Position numbers and translations under genes: made by a program. A stretch of DNA of 32,436 bases from a virus. Shown one piece after another: positions 31,320 to 32,436 of the stretch; the first letter of the stretch is position 1; each line of letters opens with the position of its first letter. The notes beneath the pieces are model-generated. The model saw nothing but the letters and a program-made list of their open reading frames with translations. It searched no databases and was not told the DNA's origin. The stretch spans positions 1 through 32,436 of IMG/VR virus record IMGVR_UViG_3300031576_000459, one strand, 5' to 3'.

Positions 31320-31348
31320 TTGACAAATCGCGGGGAATGTGAGACACT
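31320..31348 (+). promoter_or_regulatory. sigma70-like promoter for small gene and tRNA-Trp
   Basis: TTGACA at 31320-31325, 17-base spacer, GACACT at 31343-31348 preceded by TGA, so it carries the same TGAnACACT signature as the two minus-strand promoters. The gene at 31373 follows with a perfect AGGAGG. The two divergent -35 boxes are only 20 bases apart. Confidence 0.65.
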
Positions 31349-31372
31349 AGAGGGGATAGGAGGAAGGTGCGA

Positions 31373-31579
31373 ATGTTCAAGAAGGCGATTGGCTACGCAA
31401 TCCTCGGTTTGCTCGTACCGTTCAGGGCGGCGAATTACGTCACACATCCTAGCGCTCTAGTAGCAGAAGTCGAAGGACGCGGCGTGGTGTGCTACTTCCT
31501 CGGCCACCGCGTCAAAAAGACGTATTACAGGTTATACTGTAGTCGCGGCTACTGTGGTTACGCACAAGAATGGTTATGA
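31373..31579 (+). CDS. small membrane-anchored protein (68 aa)
   Basis: AGGAGGAAGG at 31358-31367 precedes ATG 31373. The product starts MFKKAIGYAILGLLVPFRA, a short basic head then a hydrophobic helix, fitting an uncleaved membrane anchor or signal segment. The remainder has tyrosines and three cysteines (VVCYFLGHRVKKTYY, LYCSRGYCGY). It is expressed from its own promoter on the strand opposite the virion genes and ends six bases before tRNA-Trp. Function unknown; an early host-takeover or exclusion role is conceivable but unsupported. Confidence 0.65.
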   Translation: MFKKAIGYAILGLLVPFRAANYVTHPSALVAEVEGRGVVCYFLGHRVKKTYYRLYCSRGYCGYAQEWL

Positions 31580-31585
31580 CCGCCC

Positions 31586-31660
31586 AAGCGGATAGTGTAG
31601 TGGCTAACACATCGGTCTCCAAAACCGACGACGCGGGTTCGAGTCCCGCTCCGCTTGCCA
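31586..31660 (+). tRNA. tRNA-Trp (anticodon CCA)
   Basis: Full cloverleaf: acceptor 31586-31592 (AAGCGGA) with 31650-31656, U8-A9 at 31593-31594, D stem GTGT/ACAC (31595-31598, 31607-31610), anticodon stem TCGGT/ACCGA (31612-31616, 31624-31628) with loop CTCCAAA and anticodon CCA at 31619-31621, four-base variable loop, T stem GCGGG/CCCGC with loop TTCGAGT, G73 (31657) and encoded CCA at 31658-31660. All stems pair perfectly. Reads UGG, so it does not recode UGA. Downstream of the 31320 promoter. Confidence 0.95.
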
Positions 31661-31897
31661 GTATAGAGTATGTCTGCCTGCGCGGTCACTGGCAATCGAA
31701 CGATGGTAATTGGTGGACATACACCCCATCTGGTTTTCGGCGGCGTGCCGATGCGCCACGCAGTTTGCCGTGCTGGGAACCCTACGAGGACGACATCTGC
31801 GGGAAGCTCGCGCAAAGGGTCGCCCGCCGAGGTAATTGTTAAGGTGCTTTGTAGAGGGCTTGGGGAAATATATTCTTCACTTCGTTCACTATACATC

Positions 31898-32118
31898 AAT
31901 ACCAGAATCTTGATCCGCGTTTTGCAATACCGGAAGTGGACTTCCGGAATTAGGTGTCCGGAATCAACCCATTTTTATTGCGCCGAAAAGATAGGCGCTT
32001 CCGGAATCGCAATACCAGAAGTGCAGTTCTGGTATCAGGATTCCCGAACGACGCACGGAGAGGCCGCTGAGTCGATTCTAGAAATGAACTTCCGATTAGG
32101 AATTGGGATTCCGGTATC
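31898..32118. repeat. cluster of ATACCRGAAGT / TTCYRGAA inverted repeats
   Basis: Two full copies: 31926-31950 (core CCGGAAGT-GG-ACTTCCGG) and 32011-32036 (ATACCAGAA-GTGCAG-TTCTGGTAT, nine perfect pairs). They differ by compensating changes that keep the dyad. Half-copies: AATACCAGAATC (31898-31909), TCCGGAATC (31957-31965), TTCCGGAATC (31999-32008), TTCTAGAA (32076-32083) and GGAATTGGGATTCCGGTATC (32099-32118). These look like binding sites for one dimeric protein, either operators or origin iterons. The same cores flank the 15.25 kb promoter. Confidence 0.6.
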
Positions 32119-32323
32119 GGGGTCGGTGGTTAGGACACTTCACTGCAGCATGCCCGCAGATTGCCCTGTTCTAAGCCCTCCTAGTGCCACTCTAGCCCCC
32201 AACCCATACCAGACTACCACTTTGCGCCCAGAGGCCCACTGACGGGCCTTAAAACCGCCTTAGAATCGATTCTCGTGTGCCATCACAGCGTCAAATATCC
32301 GCCGTCCAGGCCGTCAAATCGAG

Positions 32324-32342
32324 CTATAGACAGGCTCTATAG
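32324..32342. repeat. perfect inverted repeat before the right-end gene
   Basis: CTATAGA (32324-32330), CAGGC, TCTATAG (32336-32342): seven perfect pairs, five-base spacer. It overlaps the first bases of AGGAGGT (32341-32347), so as RNA it could sequester that ribosome binding site, and as DNA it could be an operator. Confidence 0.5.
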
Positions 32343-32357
32343 GAGGTATAGATAGAG

Positions 32358-32402
32358 GTGCAAAACCCCTACCAATTGAGACTAAGTATCAGTTTGGAGT
32401 AA
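32358..32402 (+). CDS. possible 14-residue leader peptide
   Basis: GTG 32358 lies ten bases after a perfect AGGAGGT and opens a 14-codon frame (VQNPYQLRLSISLE) ending TAA at 32400-32402, two bases before the next ATG. A strong ribosome binding site with no other start in range suggests that this leader is translated, with coupled entry into the downstream gene. Low confidence because of size. Confidence 0.3.
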   Translation: MQNPYQLRLSISLE

Positions 32403-32404
32403 CG

Positions 32405-32436
32405 ATGCCACGTAAGCATGTAGAGAAGATGATCAG
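32405..32436 (+). CDS. partial gene running off the right edge
   Basis: ATG 32405 with GGAG at 32396-32399, then MPRKHVEKMI with no stop before the end of the window. The short basic start is all that can be seen. Its upstream repeats suggest a tightly regulated gene, for example a regulator or replication protein, but there is no sequence evidence for function. Confidence 0.45.
   Translation, partial: MPRKHVEKMI

Larger units (their letters stand above)
31661..32357. other. about 700 bases without a convincing gene
   Basis: Frames exist across 31661-31842 on both strands, but none has a good start with a ribosome binding site, and the plus-strand one containing WQSNDGNWWTYTPSG lacks any start codon after the tRNA; a small gene there cannot be excluded. 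From 31843 on, the sequence is dominated by inverted and direct repeats: the cluster at 31898-32118, the GC hairpin AGGCCC/GGGCCT (32232-32237/32244-32249), the palindrome AGAATCGATTCT (32262-32273) and CGTCAAAT repeated at 32289 and 32312. A control region or replication origin is the best reading. Confidence 0.5.

Noticed and set aside
31586-31660. UGA recoding by the phage tRNA
   Set aside because: The anticodon is CCA (reads UGG), not UCA, and genes use TGA as normal stops throughout.
31558-31899. 113-codon minus-strand frame antisense to tRNA-Trp
   Set aside because: Antisense to a perfect tRNA, no ribosome binding site, unlikely composition.
31898-32118. CRISPR array
   Set aside because: Repeats are dyads of varying completeness at irregular spacing, not identical direct repeats with uniform spacers.
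31670-32242. 190-codon plus-strand frame across the repeat cluster
   Set aside because: Its sequence is the translation of inverted repeats, has no family-like pattern and no ribosome binding site.
32232-32249. AGGCCC/GGGCCT hairpin as terminator of the tRNA-Trp transcript
   Set aside because: Only six pairs and followed by TTAAAA rather than a T run; recorded in the gene-free stretch but not called.

Overview
The window is a large piece of the genome of a double-stranded DNA tailed bacteriophage. A contiguous virion block on the minus strand carries a large terminase subunit, portal, scaffold and major capsid protein. A tightly overlapped block of small metabolic and recombination genes lies on the plus strand. 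Strong AGGAGG-type ribosome binding sites, sigma70-like promoters (TTGACA, 17 bases, TGnTACACT) and a CCA-encoding tRNA-Trp point to a bacterial host, which I cannot name. There is no tape-measure or tail-sheath gene. A portal is followed by three medium proteins and one 1788-residue protein, which looks like a short-tailed (podovirus-like) phage with internal ejection proteins. No DNA polymerase, integrase or endolysin is visible, so the window is probably not a complete genome; a plus-strand gene runs off the right edge.

Layout. 1-300: two tandem RNA elements, each with a tRNA-like acceptor and T arm, a G3-U70 wobble pair and A73 (alanine-type identity), but no anticodon arm that I can find. 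301-7827: about 21 plus-strand genes, almost all joined by ATGA, TAATG or short overlaps. They include several zinc-ribbon microproteins, a Cas4/RecB-like PD-(D/E)XK nuclease, a Sak4-like RecA-fold ATPase, an ERCC4-type nuclease read in a second frame from inside its upstream neighbour, a nucleoside deoxyribosyltransferase-like protein, an IMP dehydrogenase/GMP reductase-like enzyme, a dCMP deaminase-like enzyme and a DEDD-family 3'-5' exonuclease. The set reads as recombination/repair plus nucleotide-pool remodelling. The block meets the virion block head-on at about 7.75 kb.

7751-31226 is the virion operon on the minus strand, read right to left. It starts at a promoter at 31.28 kb with small beta-rich proteins and a fibre-like protein. 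It continues with a candidate small terminase, a LAGLIDADG homing endonuclease wedged against the large terminase gene, the terminase, portal, internal proteins, two small genes, a second copy of the promoter at 15.25 kb, scaffold, a terminator-like hairpin, major capsid protein, candidate adaptor and nozzle proteins, a lectin-like protein and a holin-like protein.

31226-32436 is a control region. It has divergent promoters sharing a TGAnACACT signature, a small membrane protein and tRNA-Trp on the plus strand, and then about 700 bases without a convincing gene. Within that stretch lies a roughly 220-base cluster of inverted repeats built on TTCYRGAA / ATACCRGAAGT half-sites. The same core palindromes surround the 15.25 kb late promoter, suggesting one DNA-binding regulator (or initiator) acts at both places.
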